A stretch of DNA of 64,000 nucleotides from Culex pipiens pallens (GCF_016801865.2 NC_068937.1:74064813-74128812); one strand, 5' to 3'. Counted from the stretch's first letter, positions 23,860 to 35,572 are shown. The notes: generated by a model not told the origin, from the letters alone. Numbers and translations: made by a program.

Positions 23860-24245
23860 TGAGTTGAAGTTGCTGGACTATTTTAAGGGACGAATGACGA
23901 TTGTTTCTTTCAGTTGGCCCGTGGCCGGAGTCTTTACCTTCGGCCAGTGGCTGATGCAGGGTCAAACGCACACCAAGGACAAGGCCGCCAAAGGGATGAG
24001 TTTTTTTATGAGCGCAAAGAAAGAGGCGGTGGCGGCTAGTTCCGCCGCCTCAAAGAACGAAGGGATGGAGTAAAACCCGAGAAGAAAGGGTTACCACCCG
24101 CTGGAGGACGCGTTCTGGCGTAAGGCCGAAAAGGTGCACACGATTCAGATCATCGCGGAGACGAGCAGGCGGCTGCGGATGATCGAAATACTGGCCAACT
24201 ACTTCCGGTCGGTGATTCTGCTGAGTCCGTGCAATCTGTGGTAAT
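23860..24245 (+). pseudogene. LIG1: DNA ligase I remnant
   Basis: A frame at 24,085-24,240 reads YHPLEDAFWRKAEKV and then RLRMIEILANYFRSVILLSP. These match, in order, the start of the DNA-binding domain of eukaryotic ATP-dependent DNA ligase I, where YHPVEDACW- and SARLRMVETL-type motifs sit about 30 residues apart; the spacing here is a little shorter. Just upstream is GMSFFMSAKKE, which resembles the PCNA-interacting MSFF box near the ligase N-terminus. An in-frame TAA at about 24,071 separates the two parts, and a stop follows the LLSP motif. The catalytic lysine domain is absent, so the copy cannot make a ligase. Confidence 0.75.
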
Positions 24246-24529
24246 GCATAGACGACGGGTAGCGGGGCAGAGCAAGCGCAGCCAGCGGATGATGTACTTT
24301 CAGTGTTCATCATTCATAATGAGCGAGTTTAAGTAAAAAATGAAACTACGTGTTGGTAATATTACGATTAACTTTGAAAAATATACCTGCGTTAAAAGTT
24401 AAATAACATTTCTGTTTTGAACCAAATAAAAAAATGGGTACACACAACAATGCTGTATTATATGATCTCAGATCCTTATTTTGTACACAGTTTAATCTAT
24501 GAATGTAAGATAGCTACATGGAAATCTTA

Positions 24530-24790
24530 ATTAACGGCTTTGTCCGGATGACCGCTTAGTCAACCGTCGGCTTGGCATTCCAGTGCATCAAGTAGTACGA
24601 CAGGAACACCTTGCAATTCGCAATTCGCAATTTTCAGTGTAAGAACGGGCCTTGACCGATCTTATGCACCAGGTTCCCGACGAACACGCACTGCCCTTAC
24701 ACATCTCAGTCAGTACGAGCAACACGCTAGAACACGCTTTGAGTGTTCGTGCCAGGCATGCACACCTTCTTTTCCGGTTACTCATTTTAA
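24530..24790 (-). pseudogene. Inverted copy of the SYYLMxW coding block
   Basis: On the minus strand, about 24,615 down to 24,530 encodes FLSYYLMHWNAKPTVD, a stop, then AVIRTKPL. This matches the plus-strand block at about 23,690-23,765 (FLQSYYLMNWIAETTVDYM, VVRR). The two copies lie head to head around the ligase remnant. An open frame upstream at 24,588-24,785 is Cys/Arg rich and not recognised. Confidence 0.45.
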
Positions 24791-24959
24791 CTCGGCCGGG
24801 GGTGGTACATTACGTAGGGTTTGATGTAAGTATAAGCGCCTAACCATTTATAGTGTGCCTATCAACTTTCATTAAAGCAAAAACTGTTATATTTTTAGTT
24901 TGAATTCAAAAACTAATTGTTATTTACTGTGTATTGTTTTCTCCTTAAATCTTCCCTAT

Positions 24960-25097
24960 TGTTGAGCCGTATTTATCGGTTGCTTTTTATTTGCAGAACA
25001 CGTCTTGCAGGGGCAACGAACAGAACAAGAAAGATTTATTCAACAAATTACATTAAGTCAATATCAAGTCAAGGCATACTTATGCGTATCCTCAACA
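24960..25097 (-). mobile_element. 138-bp copia-type LTR (3' LTR)
   Basis: On the minus strand the segment starts TGTTGAGGATACGC and ends GGCTCAACA, so the termini are the inverted pair TGTTGAG/CTCAACA. It lies directly after a purine-rich GAGGAGGAG tract (25,098-25,108) that would serve as the polypurine tract, and follows the gag-protease remnant. Short LTRs are usual for Ty1/copia elements. It includes an AATAAA near 24,990. The partner 5' LTR is not in the window. Confidence 0.75.
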
Positions 25098-25127
25098 CTC
25101 CTCCTCGCATGAGTATCCCTAACGGCT

Positions 25128-26121
25128 TCAGGCTTCGTTTTTGCGAGTTCCAATGGTCAGGATCTCCATCTCCTCCTGAATCCTGGACAGTTTGTTTTCG
25201 TCTTCATCTGGATCAGCCAGTCGACGTGATCTAGGCACGGTTCCACTCCGCTCCACTGGACCCTTTCGTTTGGTTCGACCACTCACACGCCGTTTGGATG
25301 ATGCTCGAAAGAAGTAAACCGGTTGTACCACATCCTCGTGATACTGGACGGGATCCTCCATTTTCCGTTGACCCAAACTTGGAGCACCGCTCAATGTATA
25401 CTCAAATACTTCCCTTTTCTTCGTCTTCTTGCTCCGACGTTTGCTTTCGATCAGGACTCCCACAAACTGCGTACCGATCTCCTTCTGTTGTCCGGAGCGC
25501 CACCGACGTTGCTTGTGCCGGTACAGTCCGTCGCGCAAAACTGCCACCGCTGCTGTCTCTCCTCGTGACATTATCCGGCAGCCATGTTTGCTGAACCGGA
25601 TATCCGCTCCTTTCACAATCAGCTTAGCCACCGAAATGAGGTTCATCTCGAGTCCCTGGATGTACAACACGTCCGTCAGCTTGATCACCGTTTGCTCTCC
25701 ATTGTTGTCCACGCTATTCAATGACACCGTTCCAATCCCTTGGACATCCACCTCCTTACCGTTCGTCAATAGCACTTGTCCTCTGGGGGCAGGTTTCAGC
25801 GAATCGAAATAAGCCTTCACGCAGCACACGTGGGAGCTGGCTCCCGAATCCAAGATCCATTCTTGCCGTTTGCTGGTGTCCAATACAAAAGCATACGATT
25901 TCTTGACACTAGCGCTGGCGTTGACTTCCACGTCGTCATCACTCATCTCGGCTGGACAATCCACTTTCCTATGGCCTTCCTTACCGCATCCGTAGCAGAT
26001 CAGCTTCCTCTTGAATGCCACCTTATACGCAACTGGCGTGTCTCCCACTTCACCTTCGTTCATCTTGCGCTCCTGGTCCAGAATTTTCCCTTTAACGTAA
26101 TCCAGCTTAAGATCCTCGTCC
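25128..26121 (-). pseudogene. Ty1/copia gag-protease ORF, internally deleted
   Basis: The long frame (26,063-25,128, 311 codons; coding similarity starts a little earlier, at about 26,120) shows a single CCHC zinc knuckle, CYGCGKEGHRKVDCP, about 25 residues in. It is followed by the aspartic protease motif WILDSGASSHVC at about residue 70 and a family-typical LYIQGLEMNLISVAKL stretch. After about residue 180 it jumps to a basic region like the end of integrase, so catalytic integrase, reverse transcriptase and RNase H are missing. The 5' gag part is cut off where the Juan-like LINE joins, at 26,122. In an intact element this polyprotein forms the virus-like particle. This remnant could at most give Gag/protease. 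Confidence 0.8.
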
Positions 26122-26491
26122 TTTTTTTTTATTTATATTTATTTTGGTTTTCTCTTCCATGTACATTCATTCAGTTAAAATATTATTGAGTGTCCAATCA
26201 CAATCGATGACTTTTCACCTCAATTTTAAATACTAGCAACTTTCATTCATTCATGACATATTGTAGCTTTCGCTATTCAGTGATTTCAAATGTAGGAGGT
26301 CCTACATGTACAAAAGGGAAAAGGGATACCTTAAAACTAACTTATAAACTATATAAAGAGCGGATCAATGCAGCTGAAGACTGCAATGATTTTTGTCGAA
26401 ATGCATCAATTATCTTATTGGACATAACATCCAAAGTGTCAACTTCGGCTAATTGATGAAGTTCACTGGTGCTGAACCAGGGAGGAAGTTT

Positions 26492-28717
26492 CCCGAGAAG
26501 ACGGTAATAACAAAATTCATAATATTTCAATAACAAATCCTGTTAAAATAACAAACAGTGTTATTATTTTAACCTGAAGTTCAACTTCAAGAAGAAAAAT
26601 TAATAACAGTTTCTGATAAAATAACAATATTTGGTATTGAAGTGATATTATATTGAAAATGTTTAATAACACGCCAATAAGAGGAAATGTTATACATTTC
26701 AAAAACTCTCCTAATAACAAAATTTGTTATTCGTTCGGTATACTGACTTAGAAATAAAATTACCACAAATCGCACAAATGGAAAAGTTTCTAAGTGTCCA
26801 TAACACAATCTGTTATTATTTTTTCTTTTGTTAAATATGTTTAGATCTTTGGGATAATTTTGTCTAATTTCGTCGGGGTCAATATTTTGGCCATGAAATG
26901 GGGTCCTTAAGCTAAAATTATTCTAAAAAGTTGAAATATTGGAAGTTGATTTTTTAAATTATTTGATATACCCCCTAAGGGACTTTGCTAAAATTGGCTA
27001 GAACTATGGGATAATTTTGACCAATTTCGTCGGGGTCATTATTTTGGCCATGAAATGGGGTCCTTAAGCTAAAATTATTCTAAAAAGTTGAAATTTTGAA
27101 AGTTGATTTTTTTAATTATTTGATATACCCCCTAAAGGACTTAGTTTAAAATGGTTAGAACTATGGGATAATTTTGACCAATTTCGTCGGGGTCATTATT
27201 TTGGCCATGAAATGGGGTCCTTAAGCTAAAATTATTCTAAAAAGTTGAAATTTTGAAAGTTGATTTTTTTAATTATTTGATATACCCCCTAAAGGACTTA
27301 GTTTAAAATGGTTAGAACTATGGGATAATTTTGACCAATTTCGTCAGGGTCATTATTTTGGCCATGAAATGGGGTCCTTAAGCTAAAATTATTCTAAAAA
27401 GTTGAAATTTTGAAAGTTGATTTTTTTAATTATTTGATATACCCCCTAAAGGACTTAGTTTAAAATGGTTAGAACTATGGGATAATTTTGACCAATTTCG
27501 TCAGGGTCATTATTTTGGCCATGAAATGGGGTCCTTAAGCTAAAATTATTATAAAAAGTTGAAATTTTGAAAGTTGATTTTTTTAATTATTTGATATACC
27601 CCCTAAGGGATTTTACTAAAATTGGCTAGAACTATGGGATAATTTTGACCAATTTCGTCGGGGTCATTATTTTGGCCATGAAATGGGGTCCTTAAGCTAA
27701 AATTATTCTAAAAAGTTGAAATTTTGAAAGTTGATTTTTTTAATTATTTGATATATCCCCTAAAGGACTTAGTTTAAAATGGTTAGAACTATGGGATAAT
27801 TTTGACCAATTTCGTCGGGGTCATTATTTTGGCCATGAAATGGGGTCCTTAAGCTAAAATTATTCTAAAAAGTTGAAATTTTGAAAGTTGATTTTTTTAA
27901 TTATTTGATATACCCCCTAAGGGATTTTACTAAAATTGGCTAGAACTATGAAATAATTTTGACCAATTTCATCGGGGTCATTATTTCACCATGAAATGGG
28001 GTTTCAAGCTAAAATTAATCCGATAAATTAACTTTTGAGAGTTCTTTTTTTTTATTTTGTTATATTCGCTAACGGAATTGATTTATTTATTGAGAATTTT
28101 TGAAGTGTGAATAACAAAAACTGTTATTATTTTCACAGAGCCAGGAAGTCGGAGCTGACGTTGAAGTTCGAGCTGGAGTGTGACCTCGGAGACTGCATCG
28201 GATTCATCTAATTTTCAGCAACTTTTACTTGGAGTCGGAATCTGTGAAGTCGGGTATTTTTGGAGAGCTAAAGTCGTCGTTGACGTCATATCCTGCATCC
28301 AGTGTCGGAGTTGTCTTCAAAGTATGGATTCAAAGTCGCTTGGAGGTACCCGACTCTACAGCCCTGACTAGTACAGAGGAGTTATGGCAACTGCAGGTTT
28401 ATTTGCAAATTATAAATAAACCAAAACAATAACTTTTTTTGTTATGGAGACATACCAGTGCAATAACATTTTTTGTTATTATGCTGCTCCACCTCTCCGC
28501 ACAAAATAACAAATCTTGTTATTCCTTCATGATTCCTTCTGTGTTATTGGTTTGTTATTGCAATAACAACATAATAACAGTTTAAGTTATTCTTCGAACA
28601 AATCTTTGTTATTGATTTTTGTTATTTTAACAACTAATCCGATCATCCCAATAACATATTTCGATCTTCTCACAATATCAAAAACTGACCTTCCCAAGTT
28701 ATTTCCGTCTGCTCGGG
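26492..28717. mobile_element. 2.2-kb TIR element with palindromic site clusters, inserted in Juan ORF2
   Basis: The ends are 20-bp inverted repeats, CCCGAGAAGACGGTAATAAC on the left and the complement of CCCGAGCAGACGGAAATAAC on the right. Juan coding sequence (KMIL|K|LPPWFST) is split exactly at these ends, with about 2 bp (TT on plus) duplicated. Outside the central array, the 19-bp palindrome AATAACAnnnnnTGTTATT or a near match occurs at 26,529, 26,548, 26,713, 26,799, 28,110, 28,462 and 28,505, clustered towards both ends. There is no transposase ORF. The superfamily is unclear. Confidence 0.8.
26840..28020. repeat. Tandem array, 157-bp unit, about 7.5 copies
   Basis: CCATGAAATGGGG recurs at 26,891, 27,048, 27,205, 27,362, 27,519, 27,676, 27,833 and 27,989, a 157-bp period (156 at the last step). 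Inner units are almost identical while the first and last are diverged, as expected from homogenisation by unequal exchange. There is no long frame. Confidence 0.95.
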
Positions 28718-28925
28718 TTCAGAATCATTTTCAGAATTTTGTTATGAATCCTCTGAAGTTTTTTCTTCCTGGTTAAGCAACAGCTTTTCCAGATCGGCAC
28801 AGCATTAAGCATGGCAGGTCTGAAAATTTGTTTATAAATTAACAGTTTATTCTTGAGACAAAGTCGAGAATTCCTGTTTATAAGTGGATACAAACATTTA
28901 ATATATTTGTTACATTAAACCTGGA

Positions 28926-29144
28926 TACCGTAAACTGGGGTCAATCGGGACACATGGGGCGAATTGGGACAGCATTTTTAACCATGTTGGAGCACAATAT
29001 TTTGATTTTTCTGGTTGGTTTCGGTTAGAACAGACTCAGGCCAACAAAATGTGTACATCCATTTCCAAATTTAAAAGCTTTAAGTGCTCTAAAAACTGCT
29101 GTCCCTATTCAGACTGTAGTCCCGATTCACCCCAGATTACGGTA
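28926..29144. mobile_element. 219-bp MITE, TA target, inserted in Juan ORF2
   Basis: The ends are TACCGTAAACTGGGGTCAAT and the complement of GATTCACCCCAGATTACGGTA's family partner, giving inverted repeats of about 25 bp with TA at each edge. Taking it out rejoins the Juan frame (HIES|IQV), so the target was a TA in the codon region. Tc1/mariner-type, non-coding. Confidence 0.85.
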
Positions 29145-31398
29145 CTTTCAATGTGATCCTTGTAAGTAAGGTTTTTGTCAAAAGCAAGTCCAAGATATTT
29201 CACTTGATCCTCCCACTTTAAATTTACCTCATTCATCTTTATAATGTGATGACTTTTTGGTTTAAGAAAATCAGCCCTTGGTTTGTGAGGGAAAATAATA
29301 AGTTGAGTTTTTGCAGCATTTGGAGTAATTTTCCATTCTTTCAAATAAGAATTGAAAATATCCAAGCTTTTTTGTAATCTTCTTGTGATGACACGAAGGC
29401 TTCTACCTTTGGCGGAGATGCTTGTATCATCAGCAAAAAGTGATTTCTGACATCCTGGGGGCAAATCAGGCAAGTCAGAAGTAAAAATATTGTATAAAAT
29501 TGGACCCAAAATACTTCCTTGAGGGACGCCAGCACGTAGTTGATCAGATTTGCTGTTCTGATAACATACCTGCAGAGTACGATCCGTCAAATAATTTTGA
29601 ATAATTTTCACGATGTAAATCGGAAAATTAAACCTTTTCAATTTCGCAATCAAACCTTTATGCCAAACACTGTCAAATGCTTTTTCTATGTCTAGAAGAG
29701 CAGCGCCAGTAGAATAGCCCTCAGATTTGTTGCTTCGAATTAAATTTGAAACTCTCAACAACTGATGAGTAGTTGAATGCCCAAGGCGAAATCCAAACTG
29801 CTCATCAGCGAAAATTGAATTTTCATTAATGTGCGTCATCATTCTATTAAGAATTATTCTTTCGAATAATTTACTAATAGATGAAAGCAAACTAATGGGC
29901 CGATAGCTTGAGGCTTCAGCAGGATTTTTATCCGGTTTTAAAATCGGAACTATTTTGACATTTTTCCAACTACTGGGAAAATATGCGAAATCAAAACATT
30001 TGTTGCAAATTTTGACCAAGCTACTTAAAGTTGCTTCAGGTAATTTTTTAATTAAAATGTAAAAAATGCCATCCTCACCAGGGGCTTTCATATTTTTAAA
30101 TTTTTTGATAATAGATTTTATTTCATTCAGATCCGTATTAAAAACATCATCTGATGAAAACTGTTGTTCAACAATATTCTGAAATTCTATTGAAATTTGA
30201 TCTTCAATAGGACTCAAAACATTTAAGTTGAAATTATGAGCACTCTCAAACTGCTGAGCAAGTTTTTGAGCTTTCTCCCCATTAGTTAATAGAATATTAT
30301 CACCATCTTTTAAAGAAGGGATTGGTTTTTGAGGTTTCTTAAGAACCTTTGAAAGTTTCCAAAAAGGTTTGGAATAAGGTTTAATTTGTTCGACATCTCT
30401 TGCGAACTTTTCATTTCGCAGGAGAGTGAACCTGTGGTCAATAACCTTTTGCACATCTTTTTGAATTCGCTTCAGTGCAGGATCACGAGAACGTTGATAC
30501 TGTCTTCGACGAACATTTTTCAGACGAATCAGAAGCTGAAGATCGTCATCAATAATGGGAGAATCAAATTTGACTTGGACTTTAGGAATAGCAATATTCC
30601 TAGCATCCAAAATTGCATTAGTTAAAGATTCCAAGGCTGAATCAATATCAGCTTTGGTTTCTAAAACAAAATCATGATTTAAATTGTTCTCAATATGATG
30701 CTGATACCTGTCCCAATTAGCTTTGTGGTAATTAAACACAGAACTATTGGGTCTGGTAACTGCTTCATGAGAAAGTGAAAGATTTACTGGAAGGTGATCA
30801 GAATCAAAATCAGCATGAGTCACTAAAGGACCACAATACTGACTTTGATTTGTCAAAACCAAATCAATTGTTGATGGATTTCTAACAGAAGAATAGCAAG
30901 TTGGCCCATTCGGGTATAAAACCGAATAAAGACCAGAAGTGCAATCTCTGAATAAAATTTTACCATTGGAATTTACTTTTGAATTATTCCAAGATTGGTG
31001 TTTGGCATTAAAAACACCGATGATCAAAAATCGAGATCTATGCCGAGTAAGTTTATTCAAATCCCCTTTGAAATAATTTTTATTTTCCCCAGTGCATTGG
31101 AAAGGCAAGTATGCAGCTGCAATCATAATTTTCCCAAAAGAAGTTTCAAGTTCAATGCCCAAACTTTCAATAACTTTTAATTTAAAGTCACGTAACGTGC
31201 TATAAGTCATACTACGGTGGATAACTATTGCAACTCCATAGCCATTTCGATTCATTCTGTTATTGGTTATAACTTTATATAACTTGGGATGTTTCGGTTA
31301 TAACAGCAACATGCACGTTATGAACTCGTAAAAAGTTGAAAAATTCATTTTCTTTCGCTTTTAAAGAGCGAGCATTAAAATTCATAATATTGATGGAA

Positions 31399-32270
31399 TT
31401 ACTTAGATCCATGATTAAACTTCAGGGTAAGAACAACATCATTCGCAAATTTTAATCCAATCTGGATAGCTTCCATCATGGATGTAGCATTACTCATTGT
31501 TTGAATCAAACCAAACAGTGAGTTTTGCAAAAAAGTCATTTTTTCAAACGTAACAACAGATCAGAAGATCCCAAAGCGTTGCCAGCAGAAAAAATTTCAA
31601 ATGAAATTTGAGGTACCTGCCCAATTTGAAAATTGGTAGAGGATTTAAAATTCGTGGATGAACCCGAACCCGAAACGACGTTGGCATAAGAAATGCCATT
31701 GTTGTTACCTAACTTTTCCACGGTAGGGGTATTTCTAGCATTGTTCGAGTGAGACAGCACGAACGTTTGATTTAAAGATGCAGGTACAACCTGACTTTGA
31801 GAAAATTTCGGTTTGGATTTCGACTGATGCTTAGCACGAGAATCCAAAACCTTTTTTCTGATGGGGCAATCCCCGAAATTTGATTTGTGATTTCCACCAC
31901 AATTTGCACATTTAAATTGGGTGACTTCTTTCACGGGACAATTGTCCTTGTCGTGAGAAGAATCCCCGCAAACCATGCATTTTGGAACCATGGCGCAATG
32001 ATCAGTACCGTGTCCGAATGCCTGGCAACGCCGGCACTGGGTCAGATTCTGGCCATTACCGCCATGTTTCTTAAAATGCTCCCACTTTACCCGTACATGG
32101 AACAAAAACTGAACTTTGTCCAAAAGTTTCAAATTGTTGATTTCATTTCTATTGAAATGAATCAGATAAAATTGTGAAGTCAAACCAAAGCGAGAAATAT
32201 TCCCGTTTGATTTTTTCTTCATTGGTATTACTTGGGATGGGGCAAAGCCAAGCAACACCTTAAGTTCGTC
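31399..32270 (-). pseudogene. ORF1 (Gag-like, three CCHC knuckles) of the Juan-like LINE
   Basis: Visible from KVLLGFAPSQVIPMKKK to a stop at 31,399. Three zinc knuckles follow each other: CRRCQAFGHGTDHC, CMVCGDSSHDKDNC and CANCGGNHKSNFGDC, the hallmark of Jockey-type ORF1 RNA-binding proteins. The N-terminal half is lost. A frame change at about 31,540 separates the main frame, which stops at 31,536, from a family-typical C-terminal end containing MEAIQIGLKFANDVVLTLKF. ORF1's stop overlaps ORF2's start (ATG at 31,412) by about 14 bases. This copy is not functional as it stands. Confidence 0.85.
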
Positions 32271-32925
32271 ATTTTTTTATATTAAAAATAAAAGTCTATG
32301 AAAATATTCCTAAAATTGCATAAGTCCAAAAATCCACAGTAAAATTTCAAAAAGCCTGGTAATGTTTCTTATCAACATAATTTTTCAAAATGTTGAAAAA
32401 TATTCAACTGGCTGAGAGCAAAAATTTCGCAAAGTCCTGAAAATCTAATAAATTCTACCAACAATCTTGTCGTGATACGGATCCCGTAAATTTTCTAAGT
32501 GCCGGAACGATTTTTGTAGGGGGTATATCAATAATTATTAAAAACCAACTTTCGAATTTCAAAATTTCAATGAAGACGTTTTGTTAGGGACATTATTTTA
32601 GGAACAAACTGATGTTTTTGTAAAAATCGGACGAAAATTTCCTGTAATTTCGACCATTTTTCCGAAATTTTGGTTTAAAGCAAAAATAAACATCAAAATA
32701 ATTTATCATGTTTCCAAACTCCCAAAAAATTTCTAAGTCCCAAAAAAATGGTTTTTCTGTAAAAAGTAAAGAATTAAAAAATATACGCAAAAATTTCAAA
32801 GTCCAGCATAAATAAAATCAAACTTTAAAATATCAGCTCATGAAAATTATTCTAAGTGTCGGAAATTGAAAATTCTGTCAGTGACTGCAAATTTTGCTAA
32901 GCCCAGTATCCCGGGCGGAAAGTGA
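32271..32925 (+). repeat. FB-family fragment (FB0)
   Basis: Inner-arm sequence of the same family as FB1/FB2, with the 'GGGGGTATATCAATAATTAT' block at 32,520 and the GTCAGTGACTGC block at 32,876. It is cut on the left by the Juan LINE and ends at about 32,910 in CCCGGGCGGAAAGTGA, next to the FB1 terminus. An ORF at 32,593-32,799 on the minus strand is a repeat-derived frame seen in every arm. Confidence 0.65.
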
Positions 32926-33980
32926 CCCGGGCAGAAAGTTGCATCTTGGAAAAATCTACCCATGTTCGTAAAAACACGAACAAGTCAAGTTCACCCCAGG
33001 GTATGGTTAAGAGATAACCGAACATGGCCACGAACATAAATTGTTCGAGGCGTATCTGCGAAAAATCTTGTTGAGTTTATTTGACCAACAATGCCACATC
33101 AAGTTGAGTTTATAGTAGCAAACAACTGAAATCTTCCAAAAATCATATCAAGTTCATTAAGTAGATTTTGATCCCAAAAATAATTTTATTGGTTTTTAAT
33201 GCACCCCGCCACAATTCGGACCCCCCCCCCTTCTTCCTCTTCACAAATATGAGTAATATTGCAGGAATATACGCACTTACATCAAAACAAGATTTTTCAA
33301 AGTTGAAAAATTATTTTACTTTAAAAACTCATTAAAAAATTGTGGAGTAAGCGTTGAATTGCCAAAATGTCACAATAATTTTCCAAATCACGCAAAATCC
33401 AAATTTCCATTTTTTTAAATTAAAAATAAATGTTTATGAAAATATTCCTAAAATTGCATAAGTCCAAAAATCCACAAAAAATTTCAAAAAGCCTGGTAAT
33501 GTTTCTTATCAAAATAATTTTTCAAAATGTTGAAAATTTTTCAACTGGCTGAGAGCAAAAATTTCGCAAAGTCCTGAAAAACTAATAAATTCTACCAAAA
33601 ATCTTGTCGTGATACGGATCCCGTAAATTTTCTAAGTGCCGGAACGATTTTTCTAGGGTGTGTGTGTGTGTGTGTGTGTGTGGTCCAATCCAATACCCGC
33701 TAACCGGTAGCGAAATTATGGGAAAGTATAATTTGTATCAGACTGTGTACATGCCGAATGCTGATACAGCTTATCTCAGTCCCGGGTATTAGGTGGTGAT
33801 AGCCCTCGCGCTGCTTCCAACGACCCATTTCAGAATGACAGAGCTCCTTGCGGTCCAATTCCGAGGTCGCTGGGCATTGTTCGGCCCCGCCTAAACATAG
33901 AAGCAAGCATCTGAAGGAAACTCGATCTATATTTAGACTTCCAATCCCCTCAGGCAAATCAGGGATCAGCGCGTATTTAA

Positions 33981-35315
33981 TAGGGTACGTTATCCATTAG
34001 TGGACCCCTTTCCTATAGTGGACCCTCTGAAGGGTTTTTAATGGAAAATTCAATAAAATCACAATTTCAAGCGTGTTGTTGTCTACAAATCTTTTATTTG
34101 GCATGTTCAGCATCATTTAGAACAATGATGACTGACATTGAATTGTCCTTTTCACCAAAATAAGTGTTTTGAGTTCGACATCTGAAATCAGCCATGGCCA
34201 CTAGCATTTTCACAACAAAACTGCATTTATATTTTATGATTGAATTAACCATCCAATCATTTTTTGACTGATTATTTAACTTCAGCAAGTCGAAATAATG
34301 TAAGTTTAAGGATATTTACTAAAATAAAGCGAAGAAATGCAATTTTCTAGCAAAAATTATGGGGGTCCAATATAGGACAACGAAAATCCAAACTTTTCCA
34401 AAAGTGGACCCCTGTAAATTAAACCTTCAAAAATTATGAAACCTGTGTATTCAAGCAAAAGTTTCTCTAAAACATACAATAAATGCTTGTTGTTATCAAC
34501 CTAAACGCATATTTTTTTCAATTATGAGTATAAATATAGCTGTTTTCATGTTAAAAGTACCAATAATGCTGAAGCCGTAAGAATTTATAATTAATCAAAA
34601 CTATAGTTAATTGTACTTAACTGAAGCACCATAATTGCAGTTTGAAATGATATTTTATAATAATAAATCAACAACAAAACATTCTTTTTCCAATAAACAT
34701 GCGTGGTTTTATCAGCAACTGTAAACAATTCTATTGTTTAGTATCGGTCAACCATTTATGTAATTAATATGGAAAAATTTGCATCAGGATTACTTTTTTT
34801 AAATTATTTTTATGTTTACAGTGGTTTTTGAGACGTTTTCTCTGATCTTTTTCGGAAACAAATGTGTTTAAATGTCTGTTTGGTTTTTTGTAGTTTAAAG
34901 CCAAATTTGTTAACAAAAAATATTTGTTTATGATGAAATGTGAGCAAAATACATCTTTTATTCATTATATCTATCATTAGACCTACACCATGCATCAAAA
35001 CATCAAATATCGGTTAAATTTGGTATAAAAATAACAGTTTGCCTATAGTGGACCCGGGTCCACAATCGGATTATGGACCCGGGTCCACTATAGGAAAAGG
35101 GGGTCCACAACAGGCAAAAAAAACTTTTTTTTTCAATTGGCTATTTTCTGCTCAAAAACAAATAACTGATGAAAAAAATAGTCAAAACTGTTCGAAAGAC
35201 TTCAGTTTTCATTGTTTTGTACAAAGGGTTATGAAAAAGTGCTTAAAATATTGAAAATTTGTGAAAAATGTGCTTCGGCTCTACTAGGGGGTCCACTAAT
35301 GGTTAAAATACCCTA
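33981..35315. mobile_element. 1.3-kb TIR element, TA target, inside the retroposon
   Basis: The ends TAGGGTA...CCATTAGTGGACCCC and its complement (GGGGGTCCACTAATGG...TACCCTA) form inverted repeats of roughly 30 bp with TA edges. The interior is AT-rich without transposase and has a GGACCCGGGTCCAC motif twice near 35,050-35,090. Retroposon sequence continues on both sides. Non-autonomous Tc1/mariner-type is the best reading. Confidence 0.75.
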
Positions 35316-35499
35316 ATATAAGAAGAAGAGATAACATGTTTCAACACTACGGATCAATTCACTGCTAGAGTGTAAACCTTCTGATGACCGACTGCTTAGC
35401 GTCCCAGACCACCACCAATCCAAAGGTGTGAGTTCGAATCCCACCTGATTCATTTTAGTTTTTATTCATATTCAACTTCCTGATTCCAAATTTCAAAGG

Positions 35500-35572
35500 T
35501 ATCGACCGGGATTTGATCCCTGAACCTTCTGCTTGGGAGACAGAAGTCGTAACCATTAAGCCACGGAGCCGG
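35500..35572 (-). other. tRNA-like module (degenerate, Gly-like)
   Basis: Read on minus, a 73-nt stretch has an A-box-like TGGCTTAATGG, an anticodon arm with CTTCTG/CAGAAG stems and a CTCCCAA loop (anticodon CCC), and a B-box-like GATCAAATCC. The acceptor stem does not pair, so this is not a functional tRNA gene. It most likely supplies an internal pol III promoter to the retroposon. Confidence 0.6.

Larger units (their letters stand above)
26342..31412 (-). pseudogene. ORF2 (endonuclease-reverse transcriptase) of the Juan-like LINE
   Basis: ORF2 starts at 31,412 (MNFNARSLKAKENEFFNFL soon after), shifts frame near 31,285, then stays open for 716 codons to 29,105. Visible parts are the apurinic-endonuclease-type domain (FDSDHLPVNLSL at about residue 150), RT motifs (APGEDGI, YRPISLLSSISKLFERI, LLDIEKAFDSVWH, AGVPQGSILGP) and the catalytic box FADDTS. 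Coding continues after the 219-bp MITE with a stop (IQV-stop), then LYPLINRNSRLCLKNKLLIY. After the 2.2-kb element it resumes as LPPWFSTSELHQLAEVD to a stop at 26,342. It would nick DNA and reverse-transcribe its own RNA, but a frameshift, a nonsense codon and two insertions disable it. Confidence 0.9.
26122..32270 (-). mobile_element. Jockey-clade LINE, Juan-like, 5' truncated and interrupted
   Basis: A minus-strand LINE with ORF1 (CCHC) and ORF2 (endonuclease-RT) in the usual order, ending in AATAAA-rich DNA and an A tract (T tract on plus, 26,122-26,130). The domain pattern fits the Jockey clade, and the sequence feel is that of the mosquito Juan family. It lacks the 5' end: ORF1 is cut at about 32,270 against an FB-type repeat. 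Two DNA elements (26,492-28,717 and 28,926-29,144) sit inside ORF2. The left flank is copia and the right flank is FB DNA, and I could not read a convincing TSD. Confidence 0.85.

Noticed and set aside
35500..35572. Functional tRNA-Gly gene
   Set aside because: The acceptor stem does not pair, and it lies inside a TSD-flanked retroposon.
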